Shown: positions 1-6,989 of the stretch, piece by piece | Layout: each line of letters starts with the position of its first letter | How positions within the stretch are numbered: position 1 is the first letter of the stretch | DNA from: CAXSDR01 sp964236445 | GTDB taxonomy: Bacteria > Actinomycetota > Actinomycetes > Motilibacterales > Motilibacteraceae | NCBI GenBank assembly: GCA_964236445.1 | Contig: CAXSDR010000092.1 | Coordinates: forward strand, 1-15,191 | Length of the DNA: 15,191 bases | Direction of reading: 5' to 3' | Program-made: the position numbers and the translations under genes | Notes under the pieces: generated by a model | The model's input: only the letters and a program-made list of their open reading frames with translations | The model's database searches: none | What the model was told of the DNA's origin: nothing

Positions 1-1
1 C

Positions 2-625
2 TCAGAACCCCGTGGTCGGGCTCGGTGCCAGCGCCTGGGCGGAGGTCTCGGCGAGCAGGCGGTCCTCGGCCAGGATCTCCTCGTCGACTGCGGCGTCGAG
101 GCGGACGTGGGAGACCACCGACTGCAACGCGCGAAGTGCTGCACTCGCGGTCGCGCCCCAGTTGGAGAGATAGCTGAACTGCCACCACCACAGCGCCTCG
201 ACCGTGCGGCCGGCCTTGAAGTGCTGAAGGCCGTGGACGAGATCGGTGACCACGTCGGCGACGTCGTCGGACAGCGCGGTGGAGATCAGCTCGACCGGAT
301 CGGCGTAGGGGTCGAAGACCTCGGTGTATTCGTCGATCGGCTCGAGCAGGTTGGCCAGGGCCGCGCGTACGCCGTCGACGTCGGGATCATCGTCGGTGTC
401 GGTCTCGAAGCGCTCGTCCGGCACGACGTCCTGCACTGCGCCGAGCCTGCCGCCGGCGAGCAGGACCTGGGAGACCTCGAGCAGCAGCAGCGAGACCGCG
501 GTCTCGGGGCTTTCACCCGCCGCGATCTCACGCACGGCCACCACGAAGCTCTCCACCTGATCGGCGATCTCGGCGGCGAAGTCACCCCAGTCCTCAGCCA
601 CGTCCCCGGTCGTGAACTCAGACAT
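2..625 (-). CDS. DUF5063 domain protein, last gene of the dnaX-ybaB-recR cluster
   Basis: This is a 207-residue acidic protein that I match to the actinobacterial DUF5063 family by its sequence style and its place next to recR. Its function is unknown. The C-terminal half carries an aromatic stretch, EALWWWQFSYLSNWGA, in an otherwise helical, soluble-looking protein; no signal peptide or membrane segment is seen. I chose the ATG at 625 (MSEFTTGDVAEDW), because a GAAGAAGG-type ribosome binding site lies 7 nt upstream and the longer upstream frame would run far into recR. The start overlaps the recR stop by 8 nt, which suggests translational coupling. The stop codon lies at the very edge of the window. 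Co-conservation with recR hints at a housekeeping role, but that is inference. Confidence 0.85.
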   Translation of the reverse strand: MSEFTTGDVAEDWGDFAAEIADQVESFVVAVREIAAGESPETAVSLLLLEVSQVLLAGGRLGAVQDVVPDERFETDTDDDPDVDGVRAALANLLEPIDEYTEVFDPYADPVELISTALSDDVADVVTDLVHGLQHFKAGRTVEALWWWQFSYLSNWGATASAALRALQSVVSHVRLDAAVDEEILAEDRLLAETSAQALAPSPTTGF

Positions 626-1217
626 CGAGCAACCTTCTTCCTTCGAATGCACGGCCAAGGGTGACCTCGTCGGCGTATTCGAGGTCACCTCCCACGGGAA
701 GTCCACTCGCCAGTCTGGTCACGCGCAAACCCATCGGCTTGATCAGGCGTGCGAGATAGGTCGCGGTCGCCTCGCCCTCGAGGTTGGGGTCGGTGGCGAG
801 GATGAGCTCGGTGACGACGCCATCGGCCAGCCGCACCAGCAGCTCGCGGATGCGCAGGTCGTCGGGGCCGATGCCCTCGATGGGGCTGATCGCACCGCCC
901 AGCACGTGGTAGCGGCCACGGAACTCGCGGGTGCGCTCGACCGCGACCACGTCCTTGGGCTCTTCCACGACGCAGATGACCGCCAGGTCACGGCGCGGGT
1001 CACGGCACACCCGGCACTGCGTCTCCTCGGAGACATTGCCGCAGATCGTGCAGAACTTGACGGTGTCCTTGACCTTCTCGAGCACCGACGCCAGCCGACG
1101 CACATCGACAGGATCGGCTGCCAGCAGGTAGAACGCGATGCGCTGCGCGCTCTTGGGCCCCACGCCCGGCAGCCGGCCGAGCTCGTCGATGAGGTCCTGG
1201 ACGACGCCTTCATACAT
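618..1217 (-). CDS. recR: Recombination mediator RecR
   Basis: RecR works with RecO (and RecF) to load RecA on SSB-coated single-stranded DNA at gaps. The 199-residue length is typical of the family. The order of parts is standard: a helix-hairpin-helix (LPGVGPKSAQRIA, residues 16-28), a four-cysteine zinc finger (C56, C59, C68, C71 in CTICG...CRVC), then a Toprim domain starting near VVEEPKDVVAVE (about 83-94) with the signature YHVLGGAISPIEGIGP. The ATG at 1217 follows the ybaB stop by only 3 nt, and the 3' end overlaps the DUF5063 start by 8 nt, so these genes probably share one transcript. All key residues are present and nothing looks truncated. Confidence 0.98.
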   Translation of the reverse strand: MYEGVVQDLIDELGRLPGVGPKSAQRIAFYLLAADPVDVRRLASVLEKVKDTVKFCTICGNVSEETQCRVCRDPRRDLAVICVVEEPKDVVAVERTREFRGRYHVLGGAISPIEGIGPDDLRIRELLVRLADGVVTELILATDPNLEGEATATYLARLIKPMGLRVTRLASGLPVGGDLEYADEVTLGRAFEGRRLLDV

Positions 1218-1220
1218 CGG

Positions 1221-1691
1221 CTAGCCGTCCGCGCGCTGGGACACAGAGCGGTCGTCGTCCTCGACGACCTCGCCGTCGATCACGTCACCGTGCCCGCCTG
1301 CGTCCAGGTCACCGTCGTCATCACCACAGGGCGCCACCGGCGCGACCTCGATCGTGGGCCCTTCAGGCATCTCGGGCGTAGCGAGCAGCGTCCCGAGACC
1401 GCCCCCGAAGGAGCCCATCGCCCGCTCCTGCAACGACTGCGCCGACGTGACCGCGTTGCGCACGGCGGCGAGCACCAGGTCGGCCACGGTCTCGGCGTCG
1501 ACCAGCGCCTCGGGCGCGATGTGCAACCCCACCAGCTCGCCCGAACCCGTCACGGTCGCCCGGACGAGGGAGCCGCCGGCGCTGCCCTCGACCCGGGTGC
1601 GCGAGAGGTCGTCCGCCGCGCTCGCCACCTGCTGCTGCAGCGCCTCTGCCTGCGCGAAGAGGGCGTTGATGTCGAACTGGCCTGACGTCAT
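1221..1691 (-). CDS. ybaB: YbaB/EbfC family nucleoid-associated protein
   Basis: YbaB/EbfC proteins are small dimeric DNA-binding proteins encoded between dnaX and recR in most bacteria. The N-terminal part matches: MTSGQFDINALF then a heptad-like helix (AQAEALQQQVASAADDL), then the beta region GSAGGSLVRATVTGSGELVGLHI and a C-terminal helix. At 156 residues it is longer than the usual 100-115. The extra 45 or so residues form an acidic tail (CGDDDGDLDAGG, EVVEDDD), probably disordered. The ATG at 1691 has a strong GGGAGGGG-type ribosome binding site. It lies 121 nt downstream of the dnaX stop and 3 nt upstream of recR. Confidence 0.93.
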   Translation of the reverse strand: MTSGQFDINALFAQAEALQQQVASAADDLSRTRVEGSAGGSLVRATVTGSGELVGLHIAPEALVDAETVADLVLAAVRNAVTSAQSLQERAMGSFGGGLGTLLATPEMPEGPTIEVAPVAPCGDDDGDLDAGGHGDVIDGEVVEDDDRSVSQRADG

Positions 1692-1768
1692 GAGCCGCCC
1701 CTCCCGTGCCTGCCCGACGGGTTCGTCGACTGGGTCCGAAGCCTACGCGCACGGGCTGACATCCCCAC

Positions 1769-1789
1769 CTGCTGCGCCGCCTGCAGCAG
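1769..1789 (-). other. Small hairpin between dnaX and ybaB
   Basis: A 7-bp perfect stem (CTGCTGC / GCAGCAG) with a 7-nt loop lies 24-44 nt after the dnaX stop. No T-tract follows it on the minus strand, so it is not a convincing intrinsic terminator. It could be an RNA-processing or attenuation hairpin, or chance in GC-rich DNA. Confidence 0.25.
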
Positions 1790-1812
1790 TCCGGCGGGCG
1801 AGGCTGCCCCGC

Positions 1813-3930
1813 TCACGCCGTGTCGTATTCGTCGATGACCTTCGCTCCGAGGTCACGCGCGAGCAGCTCGACGCCGCTGAGGCCGCTGTCCTCGAGGTCG
1901 GGGTCGTCGGGCTGAGGATCGTCGTGCTCGGGCGCCACTCGGGAGGGCGACCCGACGTTCTGGCCCCCGGGGCCNNNNNNNNNNNNNNNNNNNNNNNNNN
2001 NNNNNNNNNNNNNNNNNNNNNNNNNNNNNNNNNNNNNNNNNNNNNNNNNNNNNNNNNNNNNNNNNNNNNNNNNNCCACCCCGGGCCGAGGCCGGCCGCGG
2101 GGCAGGTGCCTGCCGCTGCGGTGCCGGGCGGGCGGGCGGCGTGGGCGAGCCCCCGGGAGCCGGGGATGCCGGCTGGTCGGAGTGGGCGCTTTCCGTTGGC
2201 GCCACGGCCTGTCCGACCCCGCCCTGGCTGACAGGCGTGGTCTCGGGGCGAGGGGCCGTCTGGTCGCCTGGACCGCTCACCACGGCCTGGACGCTGACGT
2301 CGAGGTTCAGCACCTGCAGCAGCGCCTGGCGGACGTACTCCTCGTGGTCGGGGCGGCCGGCGAACCGGTCGCGCAGACCTGCCGTGGGGAAGCCGAGCAC
2401 CAACCGGCCCGACCCGACCTCGACGACGCTGGCCTGCGTGGCGACGAGGCTCCACGTGGTGCGCTTGAGGCTGGCGAGCGTGCCGAGGACGACCGACCAC
2501 ATCGCCCGGACGCCGGCGAGGTCGTGCGGATCGGGGCCGGCTGCGACGGGTTGCTGCGTGCTGGGCGCCACCGACGCAGGCGTGGAGGACGCCGCGTCGT
2601 CGGCCACGGCAGGAGCGGCGGGCGCCTCCGCCAGCGCATCCCGGGCCTCTTCGAGTGCTTCGACGACGGCTTCAGCGGCAGGCCGCGACGAGGCCGGCGC
2701 GACGGTCGCGGCAGGGGCGGGCACGGCCACCGGCACTGCGACAGGCACGGCCACGGGCCCGGTGCCGCTGCCCGCGAGCCGGCGCTCCATGCGCTCGAGC
2801 CGGGCCGCGAGGGACGCGTCGTCCCCCGAGGCGCCGGGCAGCAGGACCCGCGCGCAGACGAGCTCGAGCTGCAGCCGAGGTGCGGTCGTGCCCCGCATCT
2901 CGGTGAGACCGGTGTTGACGATGTCGGCCGCTCGCGACAGCTCCGCCGCACCGAAGCGCAGAGCCTGCCCGGCCATCTGGTCGAGCTGGTCGTCGGGCAG
3001 GTGCGCGAGCAGCGTCGAGCGCGCATCGGGCACCGCGGACAGGATGATCAGGTCGCGCAGCCGCTCGAGCACGTCCTCGGCGAAGCGGCGGGGGTCGAGC
3101 CCGCCCTCGATCACCGAGTCGACGACCGTGAAGACCGTCGACCGGTCGTGCGATGCGAACGCGTCGATGGTGGCGTCGAGCAGCGGGGCCTCGGTGTAGC
3201 CGAGCAGCGAGGACGCCAGCGCCCGGGTCACGCCCGCCTCCCCCGCACCGCCCATGAGCTGGTCGAGGACCGACAGTGCGTCGCGCACGGAGCCCTTGCC
3301 CGCGCGTACGACCATCGGGAGCACCCCACGCTCGACGGACACCGCCTCGCGCTCGCACAGCTCGCCGAGATAGGCCTGCAGTCGGGTCGGCGGGACGAGC
3401 CGGAACGGGTAGTGATGGGTGCGGGAGCGGATGGTTCCGATGACCTTGTCTGGCTCCGTCGTCGCGAAGATGAACTTCACGTGCTCCGGCGGCTCCTCGA
3501 CGACCTTGAGCAGCGCGTTGAAGCCCGCCGGCGAGACCATGTGCGCCTCGTCGACGATGTAGATCTTGAAGCGCGAGGACGCCGGTGAGAAGAAGGCCTT
3601 GTCGCGCAGGTCGCGGGCGTCGTCGACACCGCCGTGGCTCGCCGCGTCGATCTCGATGACGTCGAGCGAAGCGGGGCCCCCGCCGACGAGCGACAGGCAC
3701 GAGTCGCAGCCGCCGCAGGGCGTGGGGGTCGGCCCCTGCTCGCAGTTCAGGCAGCGCGCCAGGATGCGCGCGCTCGTCGTCTTGCCGCAGCCGCGTGGCC
3801 CGGAGAAGAGGTAGGCGTGGTGCACCCGGTCGTTGCGCAGCGCCTGCTGCAGGGGCTCGGTGACATGCTCCTGCCCGATCACCTCGGCGAAGGTGGCCGG
3901 GCGATAGCGGCGGTAGAGCGCTTGCGTCAC
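1813..3930 (-). CDS. dnaX: DNA polymerase III subunit gamma/tau, interrupted by an assembly gap
   Basis: DnaX is the AAA+ motor subunit of the clamp loader and ties the polymerase cores together in the replisome. Visible parts: Walker A GPRGCGKT (residues 44-51), zinc module cysteines C63, C72, C75 and C78, Walker B DEAH (127-130), sensor region FIFATTEPDKV followed by TIRSRTHHYPFRL, then domain III and a long Pro/Ala/Val-rich linker (many VAVP repeats). After the 100-N gap the C-terminus resumes with an acidic DDPDLED stretch and ends GVELLARDLGAKVIDEY, as in actinobacterial DnaX. The frame stays open across the gap with 100 N, so the true gap length should be 1 modulo 3 if the gene is intact. 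The GTG at 3930 begins with the conserved ALYRRYRP and has no Shine-Dalgarno; a TAGTCT box 7 nt upstream suggests a leaderless start. ffs lies just upstream on the same strand. Confidence 0.96.
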   Translation of the reverse strand: MTQALYRRYRPATFAEVIGQEHVTEPLQQALRNDRVHHAYLFSGPRGCGKTTSARILARCLNCEQGPTPTPCGGCDSCLSLVGGGPASLDVIEIDAASHGGVDDARDLRDKAFFSPASSRFKIYIVDEAHMVSPAGFNALLKVVEEPPEHVKFIFATTEPDKVIGTIRSRTHHYPFRLVPPTRLQAYLGELCEREAVSVERGVLPMVVRAGKGSVRDALSVLDQLMGGAGEAGVTRALASSLLGYTEAPLLDATIDAFASHDRSTVFTVVDSVIEGGLDPRRFAEDVLERLRDLIILSAVPDARSTLLAHLPDDQLDQMAGQALRFGAAELSRAADIVNTGLTEMRGTTAPRLQLELVCARVLLPGASGDDASLAARLERMERRLAGSGTGPVAVPVAVPVAVPAPAATVAPASSRPAAEAVVEALEEARDALAEAPAAPAVADDAASSTPASVAPSTQQPVAAGPDPHDLAGVRAMWSVVLGTLASLKRTTWSLVATQASVVEVGSGRLVLGFPTAGLRDRFAGRPDHEEYVRQALLQVLNLDVSVQAVVSGPGDQTAPRPETTPVSQGGVGQAVAPTESAHSDQPASPAPGGSPTPPARPAPQRQAPAPRPASARGXXXXXXXXXXXXXXXXXXXXXXXXXXXXXXXXXXGPGGQNVGSPSRVAPEHDDPQPDDPDLEDSGLSGVELLARDLGAKVIDEYDTA
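1975..2074. other. Assembly gap (100 N) inside dnaX
   Basis: Exactly 100 N, the conventional length for a scaffold gap of unknown size. It falls in the repetitive, very GC-rich linker of dnaX; the flanks are runs such as GGCCCCCGGGGCC and CCACCCCGGGCC. Confidence 0.99.
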
Positions 3931-3937
3931 GGGGCCG

Positions 3938-3943
3938 AGACTA
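3938..3943 (-). promoter_or_regulatory. Candidate dnaX -10 box (leaderless type)
   Basis: TAGTCT fits the actinobacterial TANNNT -10 consensus and lies 7 nt upstream of the dnaX GTG, placing transcription start at or next to the first base of the codon. No Shine-Dalgarno precedes the GTG. Transcription could also read in from ffs, so this may be a secondary promoter. Confidence 0.4.
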
Positions 3944-3973
3944 GTCGGGGATACCGACAGTGGCCGAACTGCA

Positions 3974-4067
3974 GAGGGCCCCTCGCGCACCCACCAGAGC
4001 CCACCTGCCCTTGCTGCCTTCCGGCCCTGGGGGAGTTCAGCGAGATGGCGCCACGCGAGGGGCTGCG
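3974..4067 (-). ncRNA. ffs: Signal recognition particle RNA, small bacterial type
   Basis: The 4.5S-type SRP RNA binds Ffh and targets nascent membrane and secreted proteins to the membrane. The minus strand contains the diagnostic domain IV core, GGGCCGGAAGGCAGCAAGG, with a GGAA tetraloop and the asymmetric AGCA internal loop. The ends close with a long stem: 3979-3987 (CCCCTCGCG on the plus strand) pairs with 4054-4062 (CGCGAGGGG), extended by G3978-C4063. The ends are therefore accurate only to a few bases. It lies about 44 nt upstream of dnaX on the same strand, a common actinobacterial arrangement, and diverges from the tRNA-Ser gene. Confidence 0.95.
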
Positions 4068-4071
4068 CCAA

Positions 4072-4077
4072 ATGTTA
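4072..4077 (-). promoter_or_regulatory. Candidate ffs -10 box
   Basis: TAACAT on the minus strand fits TANNNT and would start transcription near 4065, which agrees with the 5' end of the SRP RNA inferred from its closing stem. No clear -35 hexamer is seen at 16-18 nt. Confidence 0.4.
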
Positions 4078-4095
4078 GCCGCCCCTGCCCCTGTG

Positions 4096-4123
4096 CTGAC
4101 CACGGGTCCGGCACACCTATACC
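4096..4123 (+). promoter_or_regulatory. Candidate tRNA-Ser promoter
   Basis: CTGACC (4096-4101) and TATACC (4118-4123) are separated by 16 nt and could act as -35 and -10 boxes, starting transcription a few bases before the mature 5' end at 4133. The -10 lacks the final T of the consensus. Confidence 0.4.
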
Positions 4124-4132
4124 CTCGTCGGC

Positions 4133-4218
4133 GGAGGATTCGCCTAGGGGCCTATGGCGCACGCTTGGAAAGCGTGTTGGGGAAACCCTCGCGGGTTCGA
4201 ATCCCGCATCCTCCGCCA
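4133..4218 (+). tRNA. tRNA-Ser, anticodon GGA
   Basis: This is an 86-nt class II tRNA with the long variable arm expected of serine. The 7-bp acceptor stem GGAGGAT (4133-4139) pairs with ATCCTCC (4208-4214), followed by the G discriminator and an encoded CCA (4216-4218). The anticodon stem CACGC/GCGTG (4160-4164 and 4172-4176) encloses the loop TTGGAAA with anticodon GGA at 4167-4169, reading UCC and UCU. The T arm has the standard GGTTCGAATCC. It is divergent from ffs. Confidence 0.98.
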
Positions 4219-4222
4219 GCGG

Positions 4223-4256
4223 GGGTCCGTGCGCCGGGGGACCGGCGCACGGACCC
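4223..4256 (+). terminator. Strong hairpin after tRNA-Ser, likely terminator
   Basis: A perfect 15-bp stem (left arm 4223-4237, GGGTCCGTGCGCCGG; right arm 4242-4256) with a GGGA tetraloop starts 5 nt after the tRNA CCA end. No T-tract is seen in the 8 bases before the assembly gap, as is common for actinobacterial hairpin terminators. The gap starting at 4265 may itself result from this structure. It could also act on the convergent gene beyond the gap. Confidence 0.75.
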
Positions 4257-4264
4257 GGGCTCAC

Positions 4265-4364
4265 NNNNNNNNNNNNNNNNNNNNNNNNNNNNNNNNNNNN
4301 NNNNNNNNNNNNNNNNNNNNNNNNNNNNNNNNNNNNNNNNNNNNNNNNNNNNNNNNNNNNNNNN
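4265..4364. other. Assembly gap (100 N) truncating a membrane-protein gene
   Basis: Exactly 100 N of placeholder. The six bases GCTCAC occur both immediately before (4259-4264) and immediately after (4365-4370) the gap, so the contigs may overlap or the gap may be small. The stop codon of the minus-strand membrane protein is expected inside it. Confidence 0.99.
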
Positions 4365-4718
4365 GCTCACGCGGGCCGCGTAGTCCGCCACCTGCGCCGG
4401 GCTCGACACAGGCAGTTGCACGGTGTGCAAGAAACCCTTGCCCTGCACGACGATCTGCACGGAGCCCTGGGTGCGCTCCTCCTTGGCGAGGAGGAAGAGC
4501 AGCCCGAAGAAGCAGAACCACACGAAGACCACCGTGGACACGATCGCCCAGGCGGGAATCTCGCGAGTCGTACGCGACATGTCGGTGAACGTCCACAGGA
4601 CGCCGCCGACCGGATGGCTGCCTGAGGGCGTCACCACCAGGTCGCTCGTGCAGACGATGTCGCCGATGGTGACGAGCGGAATGGCGGGCGTCGAGCCGTA
4701 CGACACAAGATCAGACAT
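4365..4718 (-). CDS. Conserved actinobacterial membrane protein of unknown function, 3' end lost in gap
   Basis: 118 residues are visible from MSDLVSYGSTPAIPLV to YAARVS, then the sequence enters the assembly gap. The start resembles a conserved actinobacterial hypothetical protein family beginning MSDLVSYG and continuing PLVTIGDI. There is one clear membrane segment (about residues 54-78, with FVWFCFFGLLFLL) followed by a basic/acidic KEERTQG and a short soluble region (VQIVVQGKGFLHTVQLP). I estimate that only about ten or so C-terminal residues are missing. The ATG at 4718 has no Shine-Dalgarno but has TACGGT 6 nt upstream, suggesting a leaderless start. Function is unknown. Confidence 0.82.
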
Positions 4719-4724
4719 GGGCAG

Positions 4725-4730
4725 ACCGTA
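4725..4730 (-). promoter_or_regulatory. Candidate -10 box for leaderless membrane-protein gene
   Basis: TACGGT matches TANNNT and is separated by 6 nt from the ATG at 4718, placing the first transcribed base at the start codon. Confidence 0.45.
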
Positions 4731-4884
4731 GCGTCGACCGGGCAGCCACGCCGGGCCAAGCGTCTCTGCGCCGCCCCTGTGAGATGCACGTTCCGAAGAC
4801 AAAGACGCGGTAGCACCGGGCGAGGACTGACGGCGTCGAGGACGCAGCCGACTGGGCTGGGAACCGGCGCGAAGGACGCATGGC

Positions 4885-5449
4885 ATGGCGCCAACCCGTT
4901 TGACCAGGCTCCGGCGCGTGGTCGACAAGCGCTGGACCCAGCCGGTCATCTGGTGCGTGGTGATGAGCGCCGCAGCCGTCGGAACCGCGAGCTGCGGACC
5001 TATTCGCAAGCAACCGACCTCGCAAAGGACAGCAAAGGCCATGCCCCTGACGAAGCCCCGCCGAGCTCACGCGGGTCATGATCGCCACCGCGACCGCGGC
5101 TCTTCCCCAGGGCGTTGGCACCGTTCGCGTCGAGGATGAGCAGACTCGCGTTCCTTGCGGTGGGGCGTTCGGCAATGACCACAGCAAGCTTGACAGCAGG
5201 ATGAAGGTCACCAACGTTGACCCGAACCCGGGGCGGACTGCCGTGCAGATGCGCGAAGGAGCAGGCGCCTACCTGCGGGAGCAGGGGTGGAAGATCCTGC
5301 CCAACGAGGACACGGCCGAAGGTGCACGGCTCGGGTTTGCCACGAAGGACGGCATGGAGATCCAGTACGGCGCCATCGACGGGGAGAAGGGGGCGACGAT
5401 CCTCGGGAACACCCCGTGCCTGCACAACCCCGACCCGTTGACCAACTAG
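4885..5449 (+). pseudogene. Lipoprotein gene broken by a one-base frameshift (or sequencing error)
   Basis: The ATG at 4885 has GAAGGA 8 nt upstream. It opens with an Arg-rich n-region, a hydrophobic stretch (VIWCVVMSAAAVGTA) and a lipobox-like TASC with Cys at residue 37, then CGPIRKQPTS. The frame then becomes Arg/His nonsense. The neighbouring frame takes over: PAELTRVMIATATAALPQG, GTVRVEDEQTRVPCGG, and ends at TAG 5447-5449. Removing one C from the CCCC run at 5056-5059 joins the frames as MPLTKPAELTRVM and gives a coherent 187-residue lipoprotein. The mature part has two further Cys that could form a disulfide. I do not recognise the family; it looks like a small actinobacterial surface lipoprotein. 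Homopolymer length error and true inactivation cannot be separated from the sequence. Confidence 0.72.
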
Positions 5450-5567
5450 ACCTGATGGTCAGCTCGGCGCTGGCGAGTGCTCCGGCCGCCTGAACCCGAC
5501 AAGGCTGCTCCGCGCCTCCTCGCCTTTCACGCAAACTACAACGGCCAGGCACGGTCGCGCGACCCCG

Positions 5568-6599
5568 TCACGACAACTCGAGACGAAGGTGACCCGACCG
5601 ACCCTGCATGGCGTCACCCACCCCTGGGGACAGGCGCACGACGCGCTTGAGGATCTCGTCGCTGGCGCCGCCAGTAGCTATGACGATGTCGTTGTGCTCA
5701 TCGCGTCGGACAGCGTGCAGCTCTACCGAGCCTAGACGCCCTCCATCGATTCTGCAGAGCGCGACGAGACCATCGCGATGCCGCCCGCGCATGGCCTCCC
5801 AGTCGAATGCCAGATTCCCCAAGCTGTAGAAGATCGGACGCCCGCTGTAGATCTCCACACCGTGCACGGAGTGAGGTCCGTGTCCCATGACAACATCAGC
5901 ACCAGCGTCAACGGCTGCCCGCCCGAGAGTCCGCTGGTAGTCACAGACCTCATCGCCTGGCAGCCCCCAGTGGACCGACACGACCACAACGTCGCAAACG
6001 CGCCTCGCTGCGACCACGTCACGGGTCAACGCGAGGACATCCTCGTCGACAGGCTGCGTCATCACCCTCGGAGGACGTCCGGGAACCTCGGCACAGCGTC
6101 CATCGGGCGCATAGGCCGTCACGGCACGCAGCGTTGCGATTCCTGGTGACGTAGCCCCGGCAGCATGCCCGAACGGGAACACGATGCTCGAGTAGGCCAA
6201 CAAGCCCACCCGCACACCCCCACACGTCACGACACACGGAGCGTGAGCTTCATCGAAGGACGCCCCCGCGCCCGCATGGCCCACACCGGCCGTCTCGAGC
6301 ACGCCCAACGACTCCATCAACGCGTGACCGGGGAAGGCGACGTTGTTGGCACAAGCCACAGCGTCGATACCGGCCCCGACCAGCGCCGCGACCGATTCAC
6401 GACCACAGTGACGCCAGTTCGGCTTGTGCCCGATGTCCGGACGCGTCACATCGACAGACGACTCAACCAGAAGCCCCTCAAGATTCACGAACCGCACATC
6501 GGCACCCACCAGAAGCGTCTCGATGCCCGCCAAAGCCACCGCGGCAGACTCCCGGCCCTGCACATTCACATCGCCACCAAGAAACACGGTCACGGCCAT
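5568..6599 (-). CDS. CapA family (poly-gamma-glutamate capsule biosynthesis-like) metallophosphatase-fold protein
   Basis: 343 residues with the CapA/PgsA calcineurin-like fold signature. Motifs in order: GGDVN with Asp10, NLEG (39-42), CANNVAFPG (ANNV 84-87), VSVHWG (HWG 210-212), GHGPHSVHGVEIY (239-251) and PIFYSLGNLAFD with SLGN at 259-262. These give most of the expected metal-binding positions, but the His of the usual ANNH motif is Val. Members of the wider family take part in poly-gamma-glutamate capsule synthesis, but many are stand-alone and uncharacterised. No capB/capC-like partner is present and no signal peptide is seen, so a capsule role is doubtful. The ATG at 6599 has a weak GTGGGGA-type site, and the fold begins immediately (MAVTVFLGGD). 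The gene starts 20 nt from a truncated GH16 fragment on the same strand and is convergent with the broken lipoprotein. Its DNA looks somewhat less GC-biased than its neighbours. Confidence 0.88.
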   Translation of the reverse strand: MAVTVFLGGDVNVQGRESAAVALAGIETLLVGADVRFVNLEGLLVESSVDVTRPDIGHKPNWRHCGRESVAALVGAGIDAVACANNVAFPGHALMESLGVLETAGVGHAGAGASFDEAHAPCVVTCGGVRVGLLAYSSIVFPFGHAAGATSPGIATLRAVTAYAPDGRCAEVPGRPPRVMTQPVDEDVLALTRDVVAARRVCDVVVVSVHWGLPGDEVCDYQRTLGRAAVDAGADVVMGHGPHSVHGVEIYSGRPIFYSLGNLAFDWEAMRGRHRDGLVALCRIDGGRLGSVELHAVRRDEHNDIVIATGGASDEILKRVVRLSPGVGDAMQGRSGHLRLELS

Positions 6600-6619
6600 T
6601 TCCCCACTCTGCCAGGCCA

Positions 6620-6980
6620 CGCAGCCAGTCGACGACCATCGAGCCGGTCGGCTTGGTGGTGGCGTCCGGCGGGCCGCCGAAGCTGCCACCCATGGCCATG
6701 TCGAGCAGGATGAAGAACCCGTGGTGCGTCGCGTTCGCCCATACGTCAGCGGCCATGTCGGTCTCGCTCACGACGTGGAACTGCTTGCCGTCGAGATACC
6801 AGCGGATCTGCTCCGGGCTGCGCGACCGGTCCCACTGCACCGCGTAGGTGTGGAAGCCCGCGCTCAGCGACGACGATGACGTGGTGTTGCCACCGATCCC
6901 GTTGTTCTCGTTGCAGGCGCCGCCGGGCGCGGTGCCGCAGTGCAGGGTGCCGAACACCTGGTCAGGTGTGCTGCCCTTGT
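6620..6980 (-). pseudogene. Orphan C-terminal fragment of a GH16 beta-glucanase
   Basis: About 120 residues read without interruption as the C-terminal half of a family-16 glycoside hydrolase (laminarinase/endo-1,3-beta-glucanase type): STPDQVFGTLHCGTAPGG, then FHTYAVQWDRS, IRWYLDGKQFHVV, FFILLDMAMGGSFGG and finally SMVVDWLRG. The catalytic EXDXXE stretch, which should come just before this part, is absent; upstream residues in the same frame do not resemble GH16. Downstream the homology stops at VDWLR where VDWVRVY is usual, and capA begins 20 nt later. The limits are approximate. With neither start nor active site, this is a remnant of a secreted glucanase gene and not a working enzyme. It marks a deletion or insertion junction. 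Confidence 0.82.
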
Positions 6981-6989
6981 TCGGTGGGC

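Noticed and set aside
2..706. Longer start for the DUF5063 gene, beginning MDFPWEV at 706
   Set aside because: It would overlap recR by nearly 90 nt. ATG 625 has a good ribosome binding site and the usual short overlap.
612..3588. Long plus-strand open frames opposite recR, ybaB and dnaX
   Set aside because: They are antisense shadows in GC-rich DNA: their translations are Arg/Ala/Gly/His-rich, low-complexity and match no family, while the minus strand encodes complete known proteins.
5551..5566. Short palindrome GGTCGCGCGACC between the lipoprotein and capA genes as a terminator
   Set aside because: It has only a few self-complementary bases with no usable loop and no T-tract; chance is sufficient in GC-rich sequence.
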